A stretch of 64,000 nt of DNA, from contig NZ_JACJQG010000006.1 in NCBI RefSeq assembly GCF_014696435.1, forward strand, positions 1 to 64,000. Direction: 5' to 3'. The DNA comes from Calothrix anomala FACHB-343. Lineage in GTDB: Bacteria > Cyanobacteriota > Cyanobacteriia > Cyanobacteriales > Nostocaceae. This document shows, in pieces, positions 36,360-45,239 of the stretch; the stretch's first letter is position 1, and every line of letters starts with the position of its first letter. The translations under genes were made by a program, and so were the position numbers. Under the pieces are notes generated by a model. The model saw only the letters and a list, made by a program, of their open reading frames with translations. It searched no databases and had not been told where the DNA came from.

Positions 36360-37844
36360 GTGACTGAAAAAAATCGTTCTCAATGGGACTTTGGCAGATT
36401 CATCAAAACCTTGAGCTATTTTGAGGTTATTCCTTTTTTAAACTGCATTCAAAAATTAATTCAAGGACGTACTAAACATGAAAAAAATCAACCTAATGGA
36501 GGAATAAATGTGAGTCCAATATTAGTAGCTGGTGCAACTGGCGGTTTAGGTAAGCGTGTAGTCAAGGGATTATTAGAACGTGGCTATCAGGTAAGATGTC
36601 TTGTCCGCGATATTGAAAAGGCAAGAACAGTTTTGGGTAATGATGTTGATTTAGTAGTTGCCGATATTACTAAATCAGAAACATTATCATCTCTTGTGAT
36701 GGCGAATATTCAAGCTGTAATTTGTTGTACGGCGGTGCGGGTGCAACCTATAGAAGGAGATACAGCAGATAGAGCTAAATATTATCAAGGAGTCAAATTT
36801 TATCAGCCAGAAATTGTTGGCGATACACCCGAAAATGTGGAATATCGGGGTGTGAAAAATTTGGTGGAAGCTGCAAAACCATATCTCGCTCAATCAAATG
36901 AAAAAATAATATTTGATTTTACTAAACCTTCAGATGAATTGCGGAATATCTGGGGAGCTTTAGATGATGTTGTAATGGGTGGTGTCAGTGCAAGTAATAT
37001 CCAATTTTTAGATAATACAGCTTTGTTTGCTGGTAATGTCTCTACTGCTAATTCTGGTGGTTTTGCTTCTGTGAGAACTAAGAATTTCGATACACCTTTT
37101 AATTTAGTTGGTTATGAAGGTGTAGAACTGCGTGTTAGAGGCGATGGAAAACGCTATAAATTATTTTTGCGGACTGATGGGAAATGGGATGGCATTGGTT
37201 ATAGCTATTCTTTTGATACTGTAGCTAATACCTGGATAAATCTTCGCATTCCTTTTGCAGATTTTATTCCTGTATTTCGCGCCAAAGTTGTGAATGATGC
37301 GCCAGCAATTGACAGTAGCAGAGTTTGCTCATTGCAATTGATGTTGAGTAAATTTGAATATGATGGCGCATTAAATCCTCATTTTTCGCCAGGGGGATTC
37401 ACTTTACAAGTGGAGTCAATTAAAGCTTATGGTGGCACAACTTTACCCAAGTTTATCTTAGTTAGTTCCGCAGGTGTAACTCGTCCCGGTCGTCCTGGGA
37501 TTAATCTTGATGAAGAACCGCCTGCAGTAAGATTAAACGATCAATTGGGAGGAATTTTAACTTGGAAATTGCAAGGTGAAGAAAGTTTAAGAAATAGCGG
37601 AATTCCTTACACAATTATTCGACCTTGTGCGTTAACTGAAGAAGCTGGTGGAAAGGAATTAATTTTTGAGCAAGGCGATAATATTCGCGGTAAAATCAGC
37701 CGTGAAGATGTTGCAGAAATTTGTATAGAAGCTTTGAAACAACCACAAGCTACTAATCTGACATTTGAAGTTAAATCTGGAGAAAATGAAGTTAAATCTA
37801 CCGATTGGCAGAGGCTTTTTTCTAACCTACAATCTGATAAATAA
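36360..37844 (+). CDS. Atypical SDR protein with an inserted CIA30 domain
   Basis: This encodes 494 residues from a GTG start. An NAD(P)-binding Rossmann domain begins with ILVAGATGGLGKRVVKGLL (about 52-70) and continues to about 175. A CIA30 (complex I intermediate-associated protein 30) beta-sandwich is then inserted (about 180-355: IFDFTKPSDELRNIWGALDD, LFLRTDGKWDGIGYSYSF, SLQLMLSKFEY). The SDR fold resumes with FILVSSAGVTRPGRPGI, then WKLQGEESLRNSGIPYTIIR. The nested layout is shared by plant and cyanobacterial relatives. Members of this NAD-binding group assist assembly of photosynthetic or NDH complexes, but the specific role is not known here. Confidence 0.88.
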   Translation: MTEKNRSQWDFGRFIKTLSYFEVIPFLNCIQKLIQGRTKHEKNQPNGGINVSPILVAGATGGLGKRVVKGLLERGYQVRCLVRDIEKARTVLGNDVDLVVADITKSETLSSLVMANIQAVICCTAVRVQPIEGDTADRAKYYQGVKFYQPEIVGDTPENVEYRGVKNLVEAAKPYLAQSNEKIIFDFTKPSDELRNIWGALDDVVMGGVSASNIQFLDNTALFAGNVSTANSGGFASVRTKNFDTPFNLVGYEGVELRVRGDGKRYKLFLRTDGKWDGIGYSYSFDTVANTWINLRIPFADFIPVFRAKVVNDAPAIDSSRVCSLQLMLSKFEYDGALNPHFSPGGFTLQVESIKAYGGTTLPKFILVSSAGVTRPGRPGINLDEEPPAVRLNDQLGGILTWKLQGEESLRNSGIPYTIIRPCALTEEAGGKELIFEQGDNIRGKISREDVAEICIEALKQPQATNLTFEVKSGENEVKSTDWQRLFSNLQSDK

Positions 37845-37940
37845 AGCTGAATAATAGGGAGAAAACATGTAAGAAAATACGTCAAGGGTAGTTGATAGTG
37901 ATTTTTTCTACTATCTACTTACCCAAGGGAGTAAATTATC

Positions 37941-38288
37941 GTGTTTAAAAGATTATTTTTGGCTGGTATTTTTGCACTTGTGCTTTGGTTAGGATTATTA
38001 TCTAATAGTGCTTCATCACAACAAGTAGAATCGCGAATTAATAACCTAGAAGCTGATTTAAATCGCGTGCAGTTACAGTTAAATCAGTTGCAGTATCAAC
38101 TTGGTCAAACTAGGGTGTCGCCATCACCAAGAACAACTCTGACACCCAGAACTTCAAGTGGTTCTGGCAGAAGTTTATCACAGACAGAACGTGACAAAAT
38201 GTTCGATCGTCTTGCAACTTTAGTAGTCGAACTCAAGCAACAAGTTAACAAATTAGAGTCACGAGTCGCCAAGCTAGAGGCGCGTTAA
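37941..38288 (+). CDS. Small exported coiled-coil protein
   Basis: This encodes 115 residues from a GTG start at 37941. A signal peptide or signal anchor is visible (LFLAGIFALVLWLGLLSNSA, 5-24). Two coiled-coil stretches follow (QVESRINNLEADLNRVQLQL and LVVELKQQVNKLESRVAKLE), joined by a Ser/Thr/Pro-rich linker. It is probably periplasmic or membrane-attached and oligomeric. It follows the SDR-CIA30 gene by 96 bp in the same direction, so co-transcription is possible. No family was recognised. Confidence 0.75.
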   Translation: MFKRLFLAGIFALVLWLGLLSNSASSQQVESRINNLEADLNRVQLQLNQLQYQLGQTRVSPSPRTTLTPRTSSGSGRSLSQTERDKMFDRLATLVVELKQQVNKLESRVAKLEAR

Positions 38289-38305
38289 AAAAATTAATAA
38301 TTAAA

Positions 38306-39223
38306 TTACGCTTCTAAGGCTGTCAAAATGCGATCGCTCAACGCCCAACGGTTAGAATTAGGTCTAATCCAGCATTTTTCTGCTTCGTTGTAATTGCGTT
38401 GATGTACTAGCACTGAGTGTAAGTCTTGTTTCTGCTGATTATTAAGTTTTATTACCATCTTTTCTACAGCGCGTAATGCACAAGTCTGTTCAAAAGCGGT
38501 TTCCGAATTATTAATCATATTTAGCACAGTATAAAAATAAGTCGAATCTCCAGACCATTCTGTCACAGAAAGTCCTAACAATCGCTTACCTTGGTCGTTA
38601 GATTTCAGCAGATTATTTACCTCTGGTTCAGAAAAATTTACCTCTGAAGCTAACGCACGCATTCTACCTGCAATCGATTCCATTTCAAATGTACGTTTTG
38701 CGCCTGGTGGTAGAGAATTTCTCAGTTCTTTGTAGCGTTGACTTAAGCTTTCAATTTGTTTTCTCGCTTCTGAAGAAGGGACTGTTGAAGCATAAGCTTT
38801 TTCCCATTCATGGCGCATTTGTCGCATTTCTAATTGCTGTTGTGGTGGTGCTACATCTTCTGCTAATTTAGTATGCTCAATTAAAAAGCCTAGAGTATCT
38901 CCAGTTAATGATTGTAGCATCGGCATCATGCTAGAGCCTGTAATTTCTCCTGCTGGTGTTTTGATTGCGCCTCCGGTTAAAGCTATAATTTTTAGCAAAG
39001 ATGGGAGCCAAATTAAAGCTGAGAAAATAGCTGTAGTATTGGTTACTTGAAATTTAAAAGTTAATTTTTCACCACCAGTAATTTGAATGGTGCTGAGTAA
39101 AATAAAAATACTGCTAATAATTAACCAATTTTTGGGGATGTGAGTAATTCTTCTGAGTAGCCAGTCTACTGCTTCTCTGGAAATTTGGTTGTTACTTGGT
39201 TCGTGATTTGATTTGCTAATCAT
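38306..39223 (-). CDS. Two-TM protein with a long helical soluble part, unknown function
   Basis: This encodes 305 residues. Two membrane helices are predicted at about 33-50 (WLIISSIFILLSTIQI) and 63-82 (TAIFSALIWLPSLLKIIAL). The remainder is helical and charged (RKQIESLSQRYKELRNSL). The C-terminal segment resembles a small HEAT- or ARM-type helical bundle (FEQTCALRAVEKMVIKLNNQ). It lies convergent to the exported coiled-coil gene, 17 bp away. No enzymatic motif is seen. Confidence 0.7.
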   Translation of the reverse strand: MISKSNHEPSNNQISREAVDWLLRRITHIPKNWLIISSIFILLSTIQITGGEKLTFKFQVTNTTAIFSALIWLPSLLKIIALTGGAIKTPAGEITGSSMMPMLQSLTGDTLGFLIEHTKLAEDVAPPQQQLEMRQMRHEWEKAYASTVPSSEARKQIESLSQRYKELRNSLPPGAKRTFEMESIAGRMRALASEVNFSEPEVNNLLKSNDQGKRLLGLSVTEWSGDSTYFYTVLNMINNSETAFEQTCALRAVEKMVIKLNNQQKQDLHSVLVHQRNYNEAEKCWIRPNSNRWALSDRILTALEA

Positions 39224-39279
39224 AATTTTTCTACAAATTTAATTAATCATAGCCATATATAAATTATCGTCAAGAAAAG

Positions 39280-39331
39280 GGCGGGGTTGAATTATGATCG
39301 AGAAAAGGGCGGGGAGACCCCGCCCCTACGT
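39280..39331. repeat. GGGCGGGG/CCCCGCCC palindromic repeat
   Basis: AAAAGGGCGGGG occurs twice (39276 and 39303). The second copy continues into a palindrome, GGGCGGGG AGA CCCCGCCC (39307-39325), related to the one at 19829-19855. Confidence 0.6.
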
Positions 39332-39458
39332 GAATTGATGGTAAAAAAATTAATATATCTTACCAACAAAACCACGATGTTATGGGTAATTTTATATTTG
39401 CTAATAACAACTGACCACTGACAATTGTACAGACAAGGGTTATCGCGGCTCTAACAAA

Positions 39459-40139
39459 TTACCAATAAGGAATTACTTCTAAATTATTATCTTCGGCTGC
39501 TTTTAAAATTACGCCTCGTAATAATTCATGTCTTAGTGGCAAGATATTTTCTGGTTTACAAGTGAAGAAATGTTCGGCACGCTCGTAAATTGCGATCGCT
39601 TCTTCGTTATTATGGGCATTGTAATAAATTAACCCATGAATTTGAGAGTAAATTGCTGATTGCTCATAAAAATAGCGTGACCAAGCTTGGCTAAGACCGC
39701 GTTTTTCTGTTTTTGCTAAGGTGGCTTCATTGGCACCAGCACGCATTGCACCATCACCACGTAGATCTAGTAATTTTAAATCTCTTGTGGCTGTGACGAT
39801 CGCAATTTGCTGATCGGAAATTTCAATACAACCAACATCGCCAAAAATTTCTACTAAACAACTAGAAACTTTTGGTGCAAGGTAATAGATACCGCGTTCT
39901 TTGTCATTGTCTGGTTGATGGTAATCCAGAGGTTCGTAGGAAACTTTATCTAATTTCCCCCGATGATGATCGAAGCGATAAAGGGGCCCCCAAAAGCGAA
40001 AACTTAAAGCAGTCGTACCAAAATCTGTCCGGAAAATTCTGAACAGTTCCGTACCCTTTTTTAAGGTATGAAATTTTGGTTTTGGCCTGCCAAAGTTAGG
40101 TGGCGGGACAATTAGTTTAACCACCTTGTCACTCCTCAT
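39459..40139 (-). CDS. RES-domain protein, putative NAD+-degrading toxin
   Basis: This encodes 226 residues. The RES fold is recognised by ELFRIFRTDFGTTALSFRFW (Arg of RES, about 31-50), YYLAPKVSSCLVEIFGD (Glu, about 85-101) and a Ser in SQIHGLIYYNA near 170. RES toxins in characterised RES-Xre pairs destroy NAD+. The cognate antitoxin gene is usually directly upstream; here the only candidate is at 40973-41590 with 833 bp between. ATG 40139 has no ribosome-binding site before it. An AGGAGTGACAAG site inside the first codons favours a GTG start at 40124. Confidence 0.85.
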   Translation of the reverse strand: MRSDKVVKLIVPPPNFGRPKPKFHTLKKGTELFRIFRTDFGTTALSFRFWGPLYRFDHHRGKLDKVSYEPLDYHQPDNDKERGIYYLAPKVSSCLVEIFGDVGCIEISDQQIAIVTATRDLKLLDLRGDGAMRAGANEATLAKTEKRGLSQAWSRYFYEQSAIYSQIHGLIYYNAHNNEEAIAIYERAEHFFTCKPENILPLRHELLRGVILKAAEDNNLEVIPYW

Positions 40140-40972
40140 CTAGTTGATGGAGAAATTAGAAATACTTGAGCGAATAAGAATGAACGATAAAGGATCAAAG
40201 ATGAAAGTTCCTGTGAATGGAAAACAACACAAAACCAAGATGTCTTTGATGAGGTGTTTTACCTCCTGACAAATTGAGTAAGGGACTTCCAACTAAAAAA
40301 TATTCCATTGCTATTGTTCACTGTTGATAGTTGACGGTTCACGGTTAACAGTCAACAGTCAACAGTCAACAGTCAACAGGCAACAGCCTTCACAATGGAT
40401 TGTGCAACTTAAAAGCAGAATAGCTTTAGCTTTGATTTCATCTTGTATCCTTGATAATTCAGCCTTTTATTGAACTTGCAGACTTTGACTGCATTGGTAA
40501 ATTAAAGCCGCCATACTAAATTCAAAATTCAACCAGCTGATTACGTAGCTTTTTGATCTATTTTGAATATTAGCTGCATTTCTGCTGTGCTGGACTAGTA
40601 CATTACAACTACATCTACTGCAAATTTCATGTATTAGCTACGTGTTTCCGGACATTTTTATCAATTTAACTGTAGTTTATGCAACTTTTAGCCGCCACTG
40701 ATTTGCTTTTTTGGCAGGATTTATACTTAGTTAAGAGTCAAGGGTCAATAGTCAATAGTCAATAGTCCAGGGTCAATAGTCAAGAGTCCTAGATATTGAT
40801 GAAAGATGCAGGGATTTAGGCGTTGGGGGAAGCTTGAATCAACTAAATGACTAACTATTGACCATTGACGATTGACCATTGACTAACCCTTATACAGAAA
40901 CAGAGACGCAGGGAAGGTTAATTCCCCGCGTCTCCGCGTTAATTTGATTGATCATTTGTTGAATACAGACTA
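40140..40972. other. 833-bp gap between putative antitoxin and toxin, with repeats
   Basis: The gap holds an AGGGACTTCCA repeat end (about 40277-40310), GTCAACA heptamers (40330-40385) and GTCAATA heptamers (40736-40790, 40845-40885). There are AT-rich stretches and no gene. It looks like repeat expansion within what is normally a tight two-gene operon. Confidence 0.6.
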
Positions 40973-41590
40973 CTACAAGACGCTTACCGTCCTGGCTTCG
41001 GCAATGACATCATTTATTTGACCAAATTTTAAGGCTTCTATGGGTGTTAAACCATTTAAACCTCTATTGGGTCGGGTTAACCAGCTAATTTTGGAGAAAG
41101 CAGGAACTTTTAAGGCTTTTAACACATCTGGTAGCCCAGTGACTACTCCATCTGGCCCCTCAGGATCGAATTGCCAGGTGGGAAATTTCCAGACTCCGTT
41201 ATCTTGAACAGCAATTAAGCTATTCTTTTTTAAGCGATCGTGTGGTGTCTGACGAGTTGTATTGAGTAAATCGGCTACCTGTGGTGCCGTTAATGACGAT
41301 TTAAGTAATTCTTGTCTCCATCTAAAATTTCTTGTGAGGGTAGCCAGTTCTAAGCGGCTACGTTCTTCATCAGTAATTTGTTCTGCGCCTAGCTTGGCTG
41401 CAAAGTCTATTTCGGCTTGAGAATACTTTGGCTTAATATTTTTTGGCGTTAATCGTTCAGCTAAACATTTTATTTCCTCAGGTTGTAGTGAATTGAGATA
41501 ATCCTGAAATTCTCCGGCGATTTTCTCTAGTGCTTGCTGCATAACATGTTTTCCGGAAGGAGCATCAATGGTGACGTTAATCCCGCTCAT
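40973..41590 (-). CDS. Xre/MbcA/ParS-type antitoxin-like protein
   Basis: This encodes 205 residues. The middle has a helix-turn-helix-like segment (LTAPQVADLLNTTRQTPHDR, about 106-125) with a following wing-like PTWQF. The C-terminal stretch NRGLNGLTPIEALKFGQIND resembles the toxin-binding domain of Xre/MbcA/ParS antitoxins (L.G.TP...L..G). Together with the downstream RES gene in the same orientation, this suggests a RES-Xre toxin-antitoxin pair. The unusually long N-terminal helical region (1-90) is not typical of minimal antitoxins. Confidence 0.72.
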   Translation of the reverse strand: MSGINVTIDAPSGKHVMQQALEKIAGEFQDYLNSLQPEEIKCLAERLTPKNIKPKYSQAEIDFAAKLGAEQITDEERSRLELATLTRNFRWRQELLKSSLTAPQVADLLNTTRQTPHDRLKKNSLIAVQDNGVWKFPTWQFDPEGPDGVVTGLPDVLKALKVPAFSKISWLTRPNRGLNGLTPIEALKFGQINDVIAEARTVSVL

Positions 41591-41793
41591 AATCCCTCCT
41601 AAACCGATCGCGTAACATAATATTTCACTTCTTTATGTAAGAGATGTCAAATACCTAGATCTCTAGATTCGCACTCTTATGCATGTTTTACAATCATTCT
41701 TAGGCATGACTTATGTATGACTTTTGCATGAGATAAGTATGATTTTTTGGAAAAATAGTTATATAATTAACAAAATGCTTTGATATAGGGGTA

Positions 41794-43263
41794 ATGAGTA
41801 GGCGATCGCTTCAAGCATCGGCTAAGGGAATTAGTAAGGCTGAAGCTGCGCTAATCCGCAATTCTTTGACGCAGCAAGGGTTAGCGGGAGAATTAGGAAT
41901 TAGTCGTCAGCCGGTTACTAAGTTTTTTCAAGGTAAAGCTGTCGATCGCTATATTTTCGTGACAATTTGCGAGAAGCTTAATTTAAATTGGGAAGATATT
42001 GTCAAGCCTTCATCGTTCCCAGAGGAAGAAGCATCAGCTAGTGTCAGCCAAATTCAAGTTTTGGTACAGAATGTCCGCGAAAAAGTTCATAACAGCATTC
42101 AAAGGCGTTGTGGGGTGATGCGGGTGCTGGATATGGAAAAGCCCCGAAGGTTGGATAATATCTACACTCCTGTTTACATTTGGGAGCGAATCACTGGACG
42201 CAGAAGGCTGGAAATTGGGGAGATAGTCAGAGATTTCGATCCAACAAAGTTTAACTGTTTTAACTTGGGTATTCTCCAACAACCGCGCTTACCAGCGATA
42301 GAAGCTGTAGAACGCTACGATAAATTGATGATTTTGGGGAAACCGGGAAGCGGGAAGACGATTTTTTTAAAGTGGCTGGCTATTCAGTGTAACTTGGGTG
42401 AGTATCGAGGCGATCGCGTTCCTATATTTATTGACCTCAACGACTTTGCACAGATAAAAGAGCAACCCAGCTTACTAGAGTATATTACAGAACAGTTTGA
42501 AGATTGCGGTGTGACTACACCCAATGCGGCGCTAACTCTTCTCACTCAAGGACAAGCGGTAGTTTTATTAGATGGGTTAGATCGAGTAAGGGATAGAGAC
42601 TATAACCGAATTTTGCAAGAAATTCGCCAGTTTACTACCCGATTTTATGCCAATTCTTTTGTAATTACCTGCCGAGTTGCGGCACAAAATTATATTTTTG
42701 AGCAGTTCACAGAAGTAGAAATTGCTGATTTTGATGAGCAGCAGATTACTGAGTTTGCTATTCAATGGTTTCAGGATAAAGCCGCAAGACAATCTGAAGA
42801 TTTTTTATATAAACTGCGACAGAATCAAGCATTAAAATCACTAGCAACTAATCCTTTATTATTAACCTTTCTCTGTTCAGTTTTTGAAGATAGAGCAGAT
42901 TTTACCTTGAATCCATTAGCAATTTATCAAGAAGCATTAGATATTTTACTTGCACAATGGGATAACCAGCGTCATATTCAACGTGATGCTATGTTTCAGC
43001 AAATTTCTGTGAGCCAGACAGCAGAATTATTGCGTAATATTGCAAAAAATTATTGTTATAAAGGCGAATATTTGTTTTTAAAAGCAGCTATTGAGCAGCA
43101 GATTCACGAATATATTTTAAGTTTAGATTTAGCAGTAATTGATAGCGCTGCAATTCTTAAATATATTCAATCTCACAATAGTTTATTAGTTGAGAGAGCA
43201 AAGGGTATTTACTCTTTTTGCCATATTAGTCTTCAAGAATATTTAGCCGCTAAAGATATTTAA
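41794..43263 (+). CDS. NACHT-domain NTPase with N-terminal HTH, C-terminally short
   Basis: This encodes 489 residues. The N-terminus has a helix-turn-helix-like domain (LTQQGLAGELGISRQPVTKF, 25-44) common in cyanobacterial NACHT proteins. The NACHT ATPase shows Walker A GKPGSGKT at 182-189, Walker B AVVLLDGLDRV at 255-265, and the sensor region FVITCRVAAQNY. The protein stops right after SFCHISLQEYLAAKDI, where related STAND proteins usually continue into a sensor domain. It may therefore be truncated by the event that brought the methyltransferase gene, 60 bp downstream, or be a minimal form. It is divergent from the RES-Xre locus, 203 bp away. Confidence 0.85.
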   Translation: MSRRSLQASAKGISKAEAALIRNSLTQQGLAGELGISRQPVTKFFQGKAVDRYIFVTICEKLNLNWEDIVKPSSFPEEEASASVSQIQVLVQNVREKVHNSIQRRCGVMRVLDMEKPRRLDNIYTPVYIWERITGRRRLEIGEIVRDFDPTKFNCFNLGILQQPRLPAIEAVERYDKLMILGKPGSGKTIFLKWLAIQCNLGEYRGDRVPIFIDLNDFAQIKEQPSLLEYITEQFEDCGVTTPNAALTLLTQGQAVVLLDGLDRVRDRDYNRILQEIRQFTTRFYANSFVITCRVAAQNYIFEQFTEVEIADFDEQQITEFAIQWFQDKAARQSEDFLYKLRQNQALKSLATNPLLLTFLCSVFEDRADFTLNPLAIYQEALDILLAQWDNQRHIQRDAMFQQISVSQTAELLRNIAKNYCYKGEYLFLKAAIEQQIHEYILSLDLAVIDSAAILKYIQSHNSLLVERAKGIYSFCHISLQEYLAAKDI

Positions 43264-43323
43264 GCTATAAAATAGTTAAAATTTCATTTTTTATATTGAA
43301 AATTCTTTATAAGAATAGAGCAA

Positions 43324-44481
43324 ATGAAACTTGAGAAAACAGCAGCAGACTTTTTTGCAGGGATTGGTCTCGTTACAATGGGTCTTATTAAGCAAGGATG
43401 GCAAGTGGAATATGCCCTTGACTATAGTAACGAGAAGCAAAAAATGTATGAGGAAAATTTTGGAGTAGGTCACTATTGCTGCAAAGATATCAAACAAATT
43501 AGAGGAATCGATATTCCTAGAGTTACTTTAGCTCATGCTTCCTTCCCATGTACTAATATCTCTGTTGCAGGGTCTAGAAGTGGATTAAACTCAGGAGAAT
43601 CATCTACATTTTGGGAATTTATCAGAATCATCAATGAAATGGGGGAAGTTGCTTCAGTAGGTAAACCCCCTATCATTCTTATTGAAAATGTAGAAGGTTT
43701 CCTGACTTCTGGGTCTGGCGAAGATTTAATTATTGCATTAAAGGCCTTGAATAATCTTGGTTATACAGTCGATATTTTGCTAATAGATGCTGCCTATTTT
43801 GTACCCCAAAGTAGGGTGCGTTTATTTATTATAGGTAATCTGTTTGGTTTATCACAAAATCGTAATGAATTGGATGTATTCATAAGTAAACTAATTTATA
43901 CAAGACCTCAAAAAATCAAAGATTTTATTGTAGCTCATCCGGAAATTAAATGGAGCCTTAGCAATCTTCCAGATTTACCTAAAAGAATAATAAATTTAGC
44001 TGATATTGTTGATGAGACTGAAGAATGGTGGACAAAAGAACGAACAGAGTATTTATTCAATCAGATGTTTGCACGTCATCAAGAGCAAATTCGTTTAATG
44101 ATGAATAATGAATATTTCTCATACGGAACTGTCTTTCGGCGGATGAGAGTGCGTAATGGTATTAAACAATCAACAGCAGAACTAAGAATCGATGGTATTG
44201 CTGGATGTTTACGAACTCCTAAAGGCGGAAGTGCTCGTCAAATTCTTGTCAGATTTGGTAAAGGACGGTTTGATGCTAGATTGATTAATGCTCGTGAAAG
44301 TGCACATCTTATGGGAGCGCCGGAGTATTTAATACCTGAACATATATCATTTAACAATATACTTTTTGGTTTTGGTGATGCTGTTTGTGTTCCAGTAATT
44401 GAATGGATTGCTCAGTATTATCTAAATTTATTATTTGAACAATTAAATAGCACAATAACATCTGAAGAATTAGCTGCTTAA
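43324..44481 (+). CDS. DNA cytosine-5 methyltransferase (type II modification enzyme)
   Basis: This encodes 385 residues. C5-methyltransferase motifs occur in order: I, AADFFAGIGLVTMGL (8-22); IV, with the catalytic Cys in HASFPCTNIS (about 73-82); VI, ILIENVEGF; VIII, QSRVRLFIIG; IX/X, INARESAHLMGAPEYL and FGFGDAVCVPVIEWI. The target-recognition region between VIII and IX is about 140 residues, a single-specificity size. The gene ends within 4 bp of the convergent 173-residue nuclease gene, so the two form a restriction-modification pair. The recognition sequence cannot be read from the protein. Confidence 0.95.
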   Translation: MKLEKTAADFFAGIGLVTMGLIKQGWQVEYALDYSNEKQKMYEENFGVGHYCCKDIKQIRGIDIPRVTLAHASFPCTNISVAGSRSGLNSGESSTFWEFIRIINEMGEVASVGKPPIILIENVEGFLTSGSGEDLIIALKALNNLGYTVDILLIDAAYFVPQSRVRLFIIGNLFGLSQNRNELDVFISKLIYTRPQKIKDFIVAHPEIKWSLSNLPDLPKRIINLADIVDETEEWWTKERTEYLFNQMFARHQEQIRLMMNNEYFSYGTVFRRMRVRNGIKQSTAELRIDGIAGCLRTPKGGSARQILVRFGKGRFDARLINARESAHLMGAPEYLIPEHISFNNILFGFGDAVCVPVIEWIAQYYLNLLFEQLNSTITSEELAA

Positions 44482-44999
44482 CTAATCAAAGGATATGTAA
44501 GTATACCATCCTGAACGCTCATCACTACTTGACCATGTGCTTTGACGATACTGTAGCTGATATTTTTGCGGTATCGACGATTAGATTCTTGAGTACTATA
44601 CCTTTCCTCTAACCCAGGTAACCAATTTTGAAAAATTTCTTTGAGGAAATCTCCTGTAAGTTTACGGACTGTAACATTTTTGTAGTCTCGGCTGTAAGAC
44701 ACGTATAAATGATCTACAGCCATATCTTTTAGCAGCTTATTTCTACCAGTTCTAAGATGATATTGGTACTCAAAAGAGTTGTTATCAATACTAGATTTCA
44801 CTTCATAATTGCTAAGATCGGCTCCATAGCTGCCAGTGCCTCTATCGCCAGTAAGTATAGCGCCAAACAACTCCCAAATCTGTGGCGAAATGCTTCCAGG
44901 TATTCGGATATTATATTCTCTCAATAAGCTAATAAGTTCTTCGTTGTAGATGTATTTTCTGTAAAACTCATATGCTTCTTGTATCCTCAGTTCTGTCAT
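44478..44999 (-). CDS. Putative type II restriction endonuclease, PD-(D/E)XK fold
   Basis: This encodes 173 residues. The nuclease motif is visible as YGADLSNYEVKSS, with Asp61, Glu66 and Lys68 (D-x4-E-x-K), preceded by a helical N-terminus. No other domain is present. Its stop overlaps the methyltransferase stop by 4 bp in a tail-to-tail arrangement, common for R-M systems whose two genes are regulated separately. Sequence similarity to a named enzyme was not recognised, so specificity is unknown. The call rests on the motif plus the neighbouring methyltransferase. Confidence 0.8.
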   Translation of the reverse strand: MTELRIQEAYEFYRKYIYNEELISLLREYNIRIPGSISPQIWELFGAILTGDRGTGSYGADLSNYEVKSSIDNNSFEYQYHLRTGRNKLLKDMAVDHLYVSYSRDYKNVTVRKLTGDFLKEIFQNWLPGLEERYSTQESNRRYRKNISYSIVKAHGQVVMSVQDGILTYPLIS

Positions 45000-45239
45000 A
45001 GGTTTTCGTCAAGTATGAAAAAGCAGTCACTTAGGTATGTAGTATCCACCTACTTGACTGTTTTATTTTGACTAATATAACCTTTGCGTTGACTAGGTCA
45101 GTTGTACATGGAAGGGTATACTTAGAGAAACTTTATGCAAAAATTAGTTGATTTTTGAGCAAAAGGTTAAGGTAAGGAACCGCAGAGGAGGCGAAGAAGA
45201 GTAATTTTGAGGAGAATTGAGTTTAGGCTTCCAATATCA

